Below are positions 33,952 to 42,684 of a stretch of DNA of 64,000 bases, piece by piece. The position numbers were made by a program, and so were the translations under genes. This DNA comes from an uncultured Tateyamaria sp. (GTDB lineage Bacteria; Pseudomonadota; Alphaproteobacteria; Rhodobacterales; Rhodobacteraceae): positions 812,501-876,500 of the forward strand of contig NZ_CANNES010000001.1 of assembly GCF_947503705.1 (NCBI RefSeq), given 5' to 3'. How positions within the stretch are numbered: the first letter of the stretch is position 1; each line of letters begins with the position of its first letter. A model generated the notes under the pieces. It did no database searches, was not told the origin of the DNA, and saw only the letters and a list, made by a program, of their open reading frames with translations.

Positions 33952-34985
33952 GATCCGACCTCCGCTTTGGTTCCAGTGCGGGCGGCGCGTTCCATCGCGC
34001 CTATGACGGCGTGGACATGGAGTGCCTCGTGCCCGGTAGCCAAGGGAGCAGTGCCCGCTCTCACAGCCTGTGCAAAACCTTCGATCACGGCCTGATGCCA
34101 AGCGTGAGTAAAGGCCATGGGATCCGCGCCACCGCCAGTCGCGGCACCTTTGCCATCCGTATGCGTACTGACGCGCCCATCCATCCAGGCAATCGTCAGG
34201 TCATCACCGGCCAGGGTCACTTGCGCGCGCGTCGTCGTGATGCTGATGCTCTCGGCGCCGCCGGGATAGGCCACCGTCGACGCGCTCAACACCCCCGACG
34301 CTCCGCAGGCAAATTCCAAAAGGCCGACGGCGATATCCTCGGCCTCCATCCGGTGCAACGGGCTGGTGCGCATCAGCGCTTGCACCTGCACCACCGACCC
34401 AACCAGCCAAAGCCCCAGATCAAGGGTATGGATCGCCTGATTGATCATCACCCCACCGCCGTCTCGGGCAAAAGTTCCGCGACCGGGCACGTCATAGTAA
34501 CTCTGGTCACGCCACCACGGCACGCGCATTTCGACATGCACAACCTCGCCAAGCGCCCCTGAATCCAGTTGCGCCTTCAGCGCCTGTGCCGCTGCTCGAG
34601 TGCGATGTTGAAAGCACAGTGCCATTGGAACGCCCGCCGTTTCAAAGCAGGTCAGAACCGCGCGCGCGCCGTCCATCGTCCGCTCCAGCGGTTTCTCGAA
34701 CAGGGTTGGAATACCGGCGGTGGCCAAACTTCGGGCGTAGTCGAGCCGGGCATTGGGTGGGGTCAGAACGAGGGCCAGATCAGGGCGCGCCACCAAGGCA
34801 TCATCCAACGACACATGTGCTGCGACGTCATAACCCAACATGAGGCCAGCCTCATCACAAAACGCTTCAGTCCGCGCCGCATCCCGTCCCAAAACGGCGC
34901 CAAGGCGCAGGCTGGACGTGTTGTCGCGCAAGGCCATCACGTGGGTCTGGGCCACCATCCCCATCCCGATCATCAGCACGTTCAT
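33948..34985 (-). CDS. Gfo/Idh/MocA-family oxidoreductase (4)
   Basis: The 345-residue enzyme begins at ATG 34985, 7 bases after GGAGG; a GTG one codon earlier is also in frame. It has NVLMIGMGMVAQTHVMAL with GxGxxA, FEKPLERTM near 95, and a histidine block MINQAIHTLDLGLWLVG. It is the first gene of the five-gene operon that runs to 29710. The gap upstream to uxaC contains TTGGCG palindromes that probably control both directions. Confidence 0.88.
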   Translation of the reverse strand: MNVLMIGMGMVAQTHVMALRDNTSSLRLGAVLGRDAARTEAFCDEAGLMLGYDVAAHVSLDDALVARPDLALVLTPPNARLDYARSLATAGIPTLFEKPLERTMDGARAVLTCFETAGVPMALCFQHRTRAAAQALKAQLDSGALGEVVHVEMRVPWWRDQSYYDVPGRGTFARDGGGVMINQAIHTLDLGLWLVGSVVQVQALMRTSPLHRMEAEDIAVGLLEFACGASGVLSASTVAYPGGAESISITTTRAQVTLAGDDLTIAWMDGRVSTHTDGKGAATGGGADPMAFTHAWHQAVIEGFAQAVRAGTAPLATGHEALHVHAVIGAMERAARTGTKAEVGS

Positions 34986-35000
34986 CACTGTCCTCCCAAG

Positions 35001-35034
35001 CGCCAGCTTGGCGGTATTTTACAGATGCGCCAAG
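35001..35034. promoter_or_regulatory. TTGGCG/CGCCAA palindromes between divergent uronate operons
   Basis: The 90-base divergent gap contains a perfect palindrome CGCCA-gct-TGGCG at 35001-35013 and a second pairing, CTTGGCG (35007-35013) with CGCCAAG (35028-35034). Another half-site, TTGGCG, occurs at 35051-35056. This cluster of the same half-site in a short regulatory gap is unlikely by chance and probably binds the local regulator (LacI- or GntR-type). Which regulator is not known. Confidence 0.5.
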
Positions 35035-35075
35035 GGGCATTCGTGCTAGGTTGGCGGCAAATCACGGGGGCAGAT

Positions 35076-36434
35076 ATGGTCAGGCAATTATCAGGGGTTG
35101 CGGCGACGCTTTACGAGGCAGTCAAGGATGCACCCATCGTGTCACCACACGGTCATTGCGACCCGGCATGGTTCGCGCATAATGCTGCTTTCTCCGACCC
35201 GGCAGAGCTGTTGGTGATCCCAGATCACTATGTATTTCGGATGCTCTATTCCCAAGGGATCAGCTTGCGCGATCTGGGCATTGGCGTGCCGACGGCAGAG
35301 CGTGACGCGCGCCGCATCTTCCAGATTTTTGCGGATCACTGGCACTTGTTTCTGGGCACGCCCAGTCACGGTTGGATGACCTATGTTCTTGAAAACACGA
35401 TTGGGTGCGACATCCCGCTTGGGCCTGATACGGCCCCCGCCATCTATGATCATATCGACGATTGGCTCAAAGACCCCGCGCATTGCCCCCGCGCACTCTT
35501 TGATCGGTTTAACATTGACGTTCTGGCGACCACGGATGGCGCGCTTGATCCGTTGAATGACCATGAAACCATCCGTCAATCCGGCTGGCAGGGCAGGGTC
35601 GTGCCCACTTTCCGGCCCGATGCCGTCCTTGATCCCAACAGCCCCGACTGGGGCGATGCGGTTGCGCAAATGGGCCGGATCACCGGGCAGGATGTGCAGG
35701 GTTTCGCGGGCTATCTTGAGGCGCTGCGCATCCGGCGTGCCGCTTTCAAGGCAATGGGGGCCACCGCTACGGATCACGCCATCGAAGTACCAAATACCTG
35801 CTGGCTCGACGCGCCCGCCGCAGTTTACGACCAACTCGTTGCCGGGGATATGACACACGCGGATGCCTTTCATGGCCATATGCTGATCGAGATGGCTCAA
35901 ATGTCGATCGAGGACGGGCTGGTCATGCAGCTTCATGCAGGCAGCAGGCGGAACACGAACCATGCCGTTTTGGATGGGTTTGGCCGCGACAAAGGGGCCG
36001 ACATTCCCATCGCCGTCGACTGGGTCAGGGGGCTTGAACCGTTGTTGAACCGGGTGGGTAACAACCCTGCGCTAACCCTCATCCTCTTTACTTTGGACGA
36101 GACCACTTACGCCCGCGAACTGGCCCCAATGGCCGGGCATTGGCCGTGCCTGCGCATTGGGCCTCCCTGGTGGTTCCATGACAGTGCTGCGGGCATTGCG
36201 CGCTATTTTGATCAGGTCGTCGAGACGGCGGGGTATTGGAATCTGGCGGGTTTCAACGATGACACGCGTGCCTTTTTGTCAATTCCTGCGCGGCACGATC
36301 TGTGGCGGCGCGCCGTTGGCCTTCATTTGGCAGAGCAGGTGGGGCGCGGGTATTTCTCGGTCACCACGGCCGAAGAATTGGCGCACCTGCTCGCCACCGA
36401 TCTGGCTCGTACAACATATCGGTTGGGCGCATGA
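35076..36434 (+). CDS. uxaC: Glucuronate isomerase
   Basis: The 452-residue enzyme starts MVRQLSGVAATLYEAV (35076), a few bases after GGGGG; the much longer frame upstream is on the coding strand opposite another gene and is spurious. Family marks are the metal-binding SPHGHCDPAWF near 23-33, HDLWRRAVG near the end, and DWVRGLEPLLNRVGNNPALTLILFTLDETTYARE in outline. It converts glucuronate to fructuronate and galacturonate to tagaturonate. Its stop overlaps uxuB (ATGA). It is transcribed away from the Gfo/Idh-uxuA operon. Confidence 0.93.
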   Translation: MVRQLSGVAATLYEAVKDAPIVSPHGHCDPAWFAHNAAFSDPAELLVIPDHYVFRMLYSQGISLRDLGIGVPTAERDARRIFQIFADHWHLFLGTPSHGWMTYVLENTIGCDIPLGPDTAPAIYDHIDDWLKDPAHCPRALFDRFNIDVLATTDGALDPLNDHETIRQSGWQGRVVPTFRPDAVLDPNSPDWGDAVAQMGRITGQDVQGFAGYLEALRIRRAAFKAMGATATDHAIEVPNTCWLDAPAAVYDQLVAGDMTHADAFHGHMLIEMAQMSIEDGLVMQLHAGSRRNTNHAVLDGFGRDKGADIPIAVDWVRGLEPLLNRVGNNPALTLILFTLDETTYARELAPMAGHWPCLRIGPPWWFHDSAAGIARYFDQVVETAGYWNLAGFNDDTRAFLSIPARHDLWRRAVGLHLAEQVGRGYFSVTTAEELAHLLATDLARTTYRLGA

Positions 36435-37624
36435 CCCAGCGCATCTTGCACCTCGGTGTCGGCAACTTCTTTCGCGCCCATCACGCTTGGTACACGCAAT
36501 CGTGCCCGGGCTGGCGGATCACTGGTGTCAGTTTCCGATCGCCTGACATACGAGACCGTCTGTCTGCGCGCGGCTATAACTACGCTCTGGTGATCAAGGA
36601 CGCCGCAGGCACGCAAATCAACCGGATCACGTGCATGGACCGGATGCTTGTCGTGGCCGAGAACCCGGGCGCTCTCCTGGCCGAGATTGCGGATGCGGCC
36701 ATCTCGGTTATCACGCTCACCGTGACCGAGAAAGGATATCGCTTGGGGCCAGACGGCACGTTGGACATGTCCGACCGGGCGATCCAAGATGACTTGCGCG
36801 GTGGTGCGGTCACGCCCGTAGGCGCTTTGGCCCGCGGCCTAGCGATGCGCAGAACGCCCGTGACGGTTCTGTCCTGCGATAACTTGCCGGATAACGGGCG
36901 CAAGCTGGGACAGGCGGTCGCTGCATTTGCCGATGCCGCGAGCCTCACCATTCCGCCCGACGTGGCGTTTCCTTCTTGCATGGTTGACCGGATCACGCCC
37001 GCCACGACAGACGACATCCGGGCCGAAGCCCAAGACCCGATGGCCGTCCCCACCGAGGCTTTCACCGAATGGGTGATCGAAGATGAATTTGCAGGCCCCC
37101 GCCCCAACTGGCCCGGCGTGCAATGGGTACAGAACGTGGCCCCGCACGAGATGCGCAAGCTGCGGATGCTGAACGGGGCGCATTCCTATCTGGCCTATGC
37201 AGGCACGTTGCGGGGCCATGAATTTGTGCACGAGGCGATTGCTGATCCCGTCCTGCGGGCGGGTGCGCGCGGGATCATGGCAGAGGCGGCGACGACCCTG
37301 CCCGAACAAGTCCAGACGCAGGCCGCCGACTATGCCGACGCCCTCATCACCCGGTTCGAGAACCCCAACCTGAATCACCGCCTGCGCCAGATTGCCATGG
37401 ACGGGAGCCAAAAGCTCCCCATCCGCATCCTTGCCACAATGGCGGACCGCAAGGGCCAGGCCAGCCCGGCGCTGAACGCTGCCGTTGATGCCTGGTTGCA
37501 CTTTGTCCAGGCAGAGGTTGCGGCCGGCAGGCAACTTGATGATCCGATGGTCGATGCGCTGGCCAGCGCGTGCGCAACAGATGATCCAGAAACAGCCCTG
37601 CGCGTGCTCATCGGCGCAAACTAG
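36431..37624 (+). CDS. uxuB: Mannitol dehydrogenase-family fructuronate reductase
   Basis: The 397-residue protein starts MTQRILHLGVGNFFRAHHAWY; the longer frame upstream overlaps uxaC and is discarded. Features of the family are the GVGNFFRAH nucleotide site, LTVTEKGY near 102-109, VLSCDNLPDNG near 150-160 and the catalytic lysine of MRKLRMLNGAHS. It reduces fructuronate (or tagaturonate) to mannonate (or altronate). It is co-translated with uxaC. Its stop and that of the convergent kdgK share a CTAG. Confidence 0.9.
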   Translation: MTQRILHLGVGNFFRAHHAWYTQSCPGWRITGVSFRSPDIRDRLSARGYNYALVIKDAAGTQINRITCMDRMLVVAENPGALLAEIADAAISVITLTVTEKGYRLGPDGTLDMSDRAIQDDLRGGAVTPVGALARGLAMRRTPVTVLSCDNLPDNGRKLGQAVAAFADAASLTIPPDVAFPSCMVDRITPATTDDIRAEAQDPMAVPTEAFTEWVIEDEFAGPRPNWPGVQWVQNVAPHEMRKLRMLNGAHSYLAYAGTLRGHEFVHEAIADPVLRAGARGIMAEAATTLPEQVQTQAADYADALITRFENPNLNHRLRQIAMDGSQKLPIRILATMADRKGQASPALNAAVDAWLHFVQAEVAAGRQLDDPMVDALASACATDDPETALRVLIGAN

Positions 37625-38499
37625 GCAGGCAGGATCGCGCCCTTGTGCCCGATCACTCGGGCCGCCAGGTCATGGCCTGCACGCAAAGCGGTCGCCTGAT
37701 CCTGACCGGTCAACACTGCGCCCAGATAGGCGCCGTTGAAACTATCCCCCGCCGCGGTCGTATCCACCACACGGGTTGCGGCAGCGTATTGGCCAGACGT
37801 ACCCGTCTGCAAACACAGCGGGCCAACCGGCCCCCGCTTCAACGCGCCAGTCCTGCCTATCGCGCCGAAGCGTTGGGCCACCTCTTCGCCAGTTTCACCC
37901 GTCATCGCCTGTTCATCATCAATCGAGGGCAGGGCAATATCGCTGAGCGCCCACAGCTGAGCATTCACGGCACGGGCGGTGGCGGCATCCTCCCATAACC
38001 GGGGGCGATAATTGCTGTCATAAACCACGCGCCCGCCGCCGCCCCGGAACTCTGCCAGCCACTCAATCAAGGCCAGCCGCGTCGCGTGAGGCAGAATGGC
38101 CAGCGAAATGCCCGACAGATACAAAACGTCATATCCGGCAAGTCCCGAAAAATCAGGCGCATCATCACCCATAAATACTGACCGCGCCGCCGCCGCATCG
38201 CGCCAATAGGTGAATGACCGCTCGCCTTCGGCATCCGTGGTGATGGCGTAAAGGCCAGGCGTGCCATCCGGATCACGCTCAATCGCGGCGGTCCCGACAC
38301 CTTGGGCGGCAATGAAGTCTGCGATCTTGTTGGAAAACGGCTCAACCCCCAAACGGGTCACATAATCGACGTGCAGATCGGGCGCGCAGCGTTTCAAGTA
38401 AATGGCGGTGTTCAACGTGTCCCCGGCAACGCCGACAGAAGCGCTGTCGCCGTCTATGGACAATTCGATCATCGCCTCGCCTATGGCGGCAACTTTCAT
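37621..38499 (-). CDS. kdgK: 2-keto-3-deoxygluconate kinase (PfkB family)
   Basis: The 292-residue sugar kinase starts MKVAAIGEAMIELS (38499), preceded by GGAAGGAA. It has the PfkB signatures GVAGDTLNTAIYLKR near 26-40 and DTTAAGDSFNGAYLGAVL near 244-261, with the catalytic aspartate in the latter. It phosphorylates KDG to KDPG, the joint step of both uronate branches. It is the last gene of the minus-strand operon from the TRAP transporter; its stop codon shares CTAG with uxuB. No KDPG aldolase is in the window. Confidence 0.92.
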   Translation of the reverse strand: MKVAAIGEAMIELSIDGDSASVGVAGDTLNTAIYLKRCAPDLHVDYVTRLGVEPFSNKIADFIAAQGVGTAAIERDPDGTPGLYAITTDAEGERSFTYWRDAAAARSVFMGDDAPDFSGLAGYDVLYLSGISLAILPHATRLALIEWLAEFRGGGGRVVYDSNYRPRLWEDAATARAVNAQLWALSDIALPSIDDEQAMTGETGEEVAQRFGAIGRTGALKRGPVGPLCLQTGTSGQYAAATRVVDTTAAGDSFNGAYLGAVLTGQDQATALRAGHDLAARVIGHKGAILPA

Positions 38500-39389
38500 G
38501 GTGTTTCCTTCCTGGCGGTGCGCCGCCAAATGATCAAACCCGACACCACGATGATACTTGCCCCAATCAGGGTCCAGCCATCCGGCACGTCGTTGAAAAC
38601 GATATAGCTGGCCACCGCGAGGTAGAGCAAAAAGCTATACGTGTAAGGCATAAGTGTGTTGGCCGGAGCATAGGAATGCGCCCGCGAGAATACCTCGTGA
38701 CCGGCCCAACCCCAGACGCCAAGCGCAATCATCAGCGACCACTCCAGCCCGTTCGCGGGTGGGATCCAGACCCAAAAGGCAAAGGGAAACAACGTGATCG
38801 CCCCAAAGGCCCCCATGTAAAACTGCATCGTCTCCGCAGCCACCACGCCCGAGATTTTGCGCGTGATGATCGAATAGAGCGCCAGCGAAAACGCGTTGTA
38901 GACGTTGAGCAAGGCAATCCAATGAAAGTCCGCGTCAAAGGGCCGGATGACCACCAAAACCCCCATGAACCCCAAGATAATCGCAAACCACCGCCACGGC
39001 CCCACCCGCTCACCCAGCAGAGGCCAGGACAAGGCGCAGACGATGATAGGCGTCGAGAACATGATCGACCCGGTGACCGTCAGAGACAGATAATTCAAGG
39101 TGATAAAGTTGAACAGCGTGGCCGAGGCCAGCAAAAAGGCCCGAAACAGGACCAGCCCCATATGCGCCGATTGAAAGCTGTTCCAGCCGTCGCCCTTGCG
39201 CAAAAGCAGCACGGTCGAGATGATGAAATGCGGCAGATACCGCATAAACGCCAATTGAAACGCCGGCAGCCCCGCCAGAACCAGCCACTTGACCGACGTA
39301 TCGACCAGCGAAAAGAACGCATAAGCGGCCAATGTCATCGCAATCCCAAGCGAGGCGCGATCTTGCGTGGCTTGGGCTGCGATGGCCAA
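38496..39389 (-). CDS. EamA/DMT-family membrane transporter
   Basis: The protein of about 298 residues has ten hydrophobic segments in two EamA repeats (for example AFQLAFMRYLPHFIISTVLL, and TIGA-like VPDGWTLIGASIIVVSGLII at the end). The start is taken as TTG 39389 because AAAGGG lies 8 bases before it; an ATG at 39338 would lose part of the first segment. It sits in the uronate operon between kdgK and a dehydrogenase and may export or import a metabolite. The substrate is unknown. Confidence 0.82.
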   Translation of the reverse strand: MAIAAQATQDRASLGIAMTLAAYAFFSLVDTSVKWLVLAGLPAFQLAFMRYLPHFIISTVLLLRKGDGWNSFQSAHMGLVLFRAFLLASATLFNFITLNYLSLTVTGSIMFSTPIIVCALSWPLLGERVGPWRWFAIILGFMGVLVVIRPFDADFHWIALLNVYNAFSLALYSIITRKISGVVAAETMQFYMGAFGAITLFPFAFWVWIPPANGLEWSLMIALGVWGWAGHEVFSRAHSYAPANTLMPYTYSFLLYLAVASYIVFNDVPDGWTLIGASIIVVSGLIIWRRTARKETP

Positions 39390-39393
39390 TGTC

Positions 39394-40281
39394 TTACCCT
39401 TTGAACTTGTCGGCGTAGAAGTCGACCATTTGCGAGACCATGTCGTCACCCCGGCCCGCGTCGCGGGCTTCGGTCAGGGCCGCCAGCGCGCATTTTGACA
39501 TGATCGACGTGATGCCCGCGTCTGATGCCATTTGCGAATAATAACCCACGTCTTTGGCCGCATTCTTGATGGCAAAGGCCAATTGGTTCGGATCGCCGTC
39601 CACGCCATAGCCCTTGACGAAATCCATCATTCCCGATTTCAGCGGTCCGGCCGCCATAACGTCGTAAAGGTCCTTGCGGTCCACGCCCGCCACGTCGGCC
39701 ATGGCAAAGGCTTCGGCCATCGCATTGGCCACTGTCATCCCGAAAAAGTTATTGATCAGCTTGATGGTGTGGCCCGACCCAAGCGCGCCCAGATGGAACA
39801 CGTTTTCGCCCAGATCATCCAGGACGGGCCGTACGGTAGCGAACGCACCTTCATCGCCCGAACACATGATGTTCAGCAAGCCGTCTACCGCATGGGCGGG
39901 TGTCCGTCCCAAAGGCGCATCGAGATAACGGCCACCTGCCGTCGCAACCGCATCACCCAAAGCGCGGGTGGAACCGGGCAGCGATGTGCCAAAATCAACG
40001 ACAATCGCGCCGGGTTTCAGCCCGGCGATCACGCCCTCATCCCCATGCATCCGTGCCTCAACATTCGCGGACGTATCCATGCACAGCATCACGATGTCCG
40101 ACGCTTCGGCCACGGCCTTGGCCGATGTCACCTCGGTCGCACCGCGCGCGACGGCCTGATCCACATAGGTCCGGGTGCGATTTGCAATCACGGTCAGGTC
40201 ATAGCCCTGATCCTGCAAGCGGCCGACCATGGCACCGCCCATTAGCCCCAGGCCAATAAATCCGATTGTTGGTTTACTCAT
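39394..40281 (-). CDS. 2-hydroxy-3-oxopropionate reductase-like dehydrogenase
   Basis: The 295-residue member of the beta-hydroxyacid dehydrogenase family opens TIGFIGLGLMGGAMVGRL. DAPLGRTPAHAVDG takes the usual GGxxGA-type substrate block, and the catalytic lysine is in GSGHTIKLINNFFG near 174. It is close to GarR-type tartronate semialdehyde reductases, which appear in glucarate/galactarate catabolism. In this operon with an altronate/galactarate-type dehydratase it may handle a small semialdehyde product. Confidence 0.85.
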   Translation of the reverse strand: MSKPTIGFIGLGLMGGAMVGRLQDQGYDLTVIANRTRTYVDQAVARGATEVTSAKAVAEASDIVMLCMDTSANVEARMHGDEGVIAGLKPGAIVVDFGTSLPGSTRALGDAVATAGGRYLDAPLGRTPAHAVDGLLNIMCSGDEGAFATVRPVLDDLGENVFHLGALGSGHTIKLINNFFGMTVANAMAEAFAMADVAGVDRKDLYDVMAAGPLKSGMMDFVKGYGVDGDPNQLAFAIKNAAKDVGYYSQMASDAGITSIMSKCALAALTEARDAGRGDDMVSQMVDFYADKFKG

Positions 40282-40282
40282 G

Positions 40283-41179
40283 TTATGTCTCCTTCAAGGG
40301 AATGGTGTCAAAGGCGCGCTTTTTCAGGCCCTTCTGAATTTCGTAGATCGAGATCGGTACATCCGGTTGCGGTTGCGGGATGCGAATGGGAATGTCCTTA
40401 AGGCGGGGCGTCAGGGTCGGCTCACCGCACAACATCCGCGAGTTGTAATCTGCGATCCCGTCCCATTTCGTCATGCTACCCATGATGGGAAAGGCATCTG
40501 CCGCCATCATCTCATAGAACAGGATGCGCCGCGCACGGTCGCTGGTGTTAAGGGCAGAGCCATGCACGATCCGCCCATGGTGAATGCTGATCGAACCCGC
40601 AGGGCCAGTCAGTTGCACTGCATCAGCGGGGTCGAGCCCATTTTCTTCGGGCAACAGTGCGCCGGCAAAGACACCATCGACATGGTGGTCAAACACCGGC
40701 CCTTTGTGACTGCCGGGATAAACCATCAGCGGTCCGTTTTCCGGGGCCATATCGTCGATGCAAATCCCGATGGCCAGAATGTCGTCATTGGTATGCGGGT
40801 AAAACGCATAGTCCTGATGCCACTCGACGGCGGCCCCGTACCCGGCTGATTTCATGTTCAGCTTGGTGGTGTGCAGGCGCAGGTTTGGCCCAATCAGATC
40901 GCGGGCCGGGGCCAGAACATGGTCCGAATACATCAATTCGCGCATCACATCCGAAATCATGTGCGGCAGCTTGATCCGGCGCAGGCGTGGGTCTTCGGCG
41001 CTATGGCTGTCCTCCAGATCCAGGCGGTCGTTGCTGGCGGTCATGGTCGCGGCCTCGCCCTCGAACCGCGCGATCTCGTCCCGGATTTTGGTCAACCAAT
41101 CGGCCGGAACCTGGTTTTCGATCAGCAGATATCCGTGTTCGTCGAAATGCGCCTTTTGCGCCGGACTAAGGGTTTCCAT
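40283..41179 (-). CDS. Phytanoyl-CoA dioxygenase-like Fe(II)/2-oxoglutarate enzyme (1)
   Basis: The 298-residue oxygenase has HQD at about residue 122 (VEWHQDYAFYPH) and the distal histidine in IHHGRIVHGS near 211, with the following arginine-rich SDRARRILFYE. These are the Fe(II) ligands and the 2-oxoglutarate arginine. The start ATG shares one base with the stop of uxaA (TGATG); an in-frame GTG is one codon earlier. It hydroxylates an unknown small substrate in a uronate operon; oxidative removal of an O-methyl or other substituent is a possibility. Confidence 0.85.
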   Translation of the reverse strand: METLSPAQKAHFDEHGYLLIENQVPADWLTKIRDEIARFEGEAATMTASNDRLDLEDSHSAEDPRLRRIKLPHMISDVMRELMYSDHVLAPARDLIGPNLRLHTTKLNMKSAGYGAAVEWHQDYAFYPHTNDDILAIGICIDDMAPENGPLMVYPGSHKGPVFDHHVDGVFAGALLPEENGLDPADAVQLTGPAGSISIHHGRIVHGSALNTSDRARRILFYEMMAADAFPIMGSMTKWDGIADYNSRMLCGEPTLTPRLKDIPIRIPQPQPDVPISIYEIQKGLKKRAFDTIPLKET

Positions 41180-42678
41180 CACATGACCGCACCGATCTGC
41201 CAGGGCACGAATTCGTAATCTCCAAGGCCCTGCGCTTCCGACTTGCTCATCTCGCCCGAGGCCACGCGCAAAAACAGTTCGTAAATCTCGCGCCCCTTTT
41301 CCTCCAGCGTGACGCCGTCAGTCATCATGGCGCCTGCATTCACGTCCATGTCTTCGGTCATGCGATTGTACATTTCGGTATTCGTCGCGACCTTGATCGT
41401 TGGGCTGGGCTTTGAGCCAAATGCCGAGCCGCGCCCGGTGGTAAAGCACACCAGATTGCACCCGCCCGCGATCTGGCCCGTGACCGACGCCGGGTCATAG
41501 CCGGGGCTGTCCATAAAGGTGAAGCCACGCGCTCGCACAATCTCTGCGTATTTGTAGACACCCGTCAGGGGCGTCGTCCCCCCCTTGGCCGCAGCGCCGA
41601 GGGATTTCTCAAGGATCGTTGTCAGCCCCCCGGCCTTGTTGCCGGGGCTCGGATTATTGTCCATCGACCCCTTGTTGCGGGCGGTATAGTCCTCCCACCA
41701 GCGGATGAGATCAATGAGACGCTCGCCCGTGGCTTGATCCTTGGCGCGGGCGGTCAAAAGGTGTTCGGCACCATAAATCTCGGGTGTTTCGGCCAGTACA
41801 CCGGTGCCGCCTTGGGCCACCAGAAGATCCGTTGCGTAACCCAAGGCCGGGTTCGCCGTGATCCCTGACCATGCATCCGAACCGCCGCATTGCAGGGCCA
41901 CTTTCAACTCGGACGCGGGGCAGGGTTCGCGGGTGCATTCATTGGCCAGCGGCAGCATCGCCGCCACCTTCTCGATACCCTTTTCCACCGTCCGGCGCAG
42001 GCCCGCGACAGACTGGATGTTCATTGTTTGGAAAAGCGGCCCCTGCTTGAGCCCCCAGGCGTCCAGCAACCAGTCAATCTGGTTCATCTCACAGCCCAGA
42101 CCCACCATCAAAACACCCGCATGATTGGGATGCCGGGCATAGCCCCACATGACGCGTTGCAGCGCCTCGAACCCGTCGCCGCTGTCAGCCATGCCGCAGC
42201 CGGTGCCGTGAACAAATGCGACAACGCCGTCGACATTGGGATAGTCGGAGAGGACGTCGGGGGTGAAATGCGCGGCAATCATTCGCGCGGCGGTGGCAGA
42301 GCAGTTCACCGAAGTGACGATGGCGATGTAATTGCGCGTACCAACCGACCCGTTTTCGCGGCGGTAGCCCATGAAGGTGTCGGTTGTCCCCGCGGGGACA
42401 GGGCGCAGGTTCGTGGCGAATTCATAGGCCGCATCAGTGGCGCGGAACTCTACGTTGTGCGTGTGGACGTGGTCGCCTGCTAGAATTGGTGTTGCGGCAT
42501 AGCCGATCACTTGCGCGTATTTACGCACCACGTCGCCCACTGCCATGTCGCAGGCAGCGATCTTGTGGCCCGAGGGGATCAGGGCGCGGGTTTTGAAACC
42601 TTCAATCGGCACACCCGCTTGCAAGGCGCGGGTGGCGGTCACGACAGTGTCGGTTGGGTCAAGACGCAGAAAATCCAT
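41179..42678 (-). CDS. uxaA: UxaA-family altronate dehydratase with SAF domain
   Basis: The 499-residue enzyme has an N-terminal SAF domain (about 1-90; LDPTDTVVTATRALQAGVPI, and HVHTHNVEF near 70-78). The UxaA catalytic core follows: GYRRENGSVGTRNYIAIVTSVNC near 103-125, GTGCGMA, LGCEMNQ, and ALQCGGSDAWSGITANPALG near 265. It dehydrates D-altronate to KDG in the galacturonate branch; a galactarate-type role cannot be excluded. It sits between two dioxygenase genes in the TRAP operon. Confidence 0.92.
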   Translation of the reverse strand: MDFLRLDPTDTVVTATRALQAGVPIEGFKTRALIPSGHKIAACDMAVGDVVRKYAQVIGYAATPILAGDHVHTHNVEFRATDAAYEFATNLRPVPAGTTDTFMGYRRENGSVGTRNYIAIVTSVNCSATAARMIAAHFTPDVLSDYPNVDGVVAFVHGTGCGMADSGDGFEALQRVMWGYARHPNHAGVLMVGLGCEMNQIDWLLDAWGLKQGPLFQTMNIQSVAGLRRTVEKGIEKVAAMLPLANECTREPCPASELKVALQCGGSDAWSGITANPALGYATDLLVAQGGTGVLAETPEIYGAEHLLTARAKDQATGERLIDLIRWWEDYTARNKGSMDNNPSPGNKAGGLTTILEKSLGAAAKGGTTPLTGVYKYAEIVRARGFTFMDSPGYDPASVTGQIAGGCNLVCFTTGRGSAFGSKPSPTIKVATNTEMYNRMTEDMDVNAGAMMTDGVTLEEKGREIYELFLRVASGEMSKSEAQGLGDYEFVPWQIGAVM

Positions 42679-42684
42679 GAGGCC

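Noticed and set aside
34569-35075. N-terminal extension of the uxaC frame
   Set aside because: The extra 169 residues run antisense through a Gfo/Idh gene and do not match the family; the ATG at 35076 gives a normal-length enzyme.
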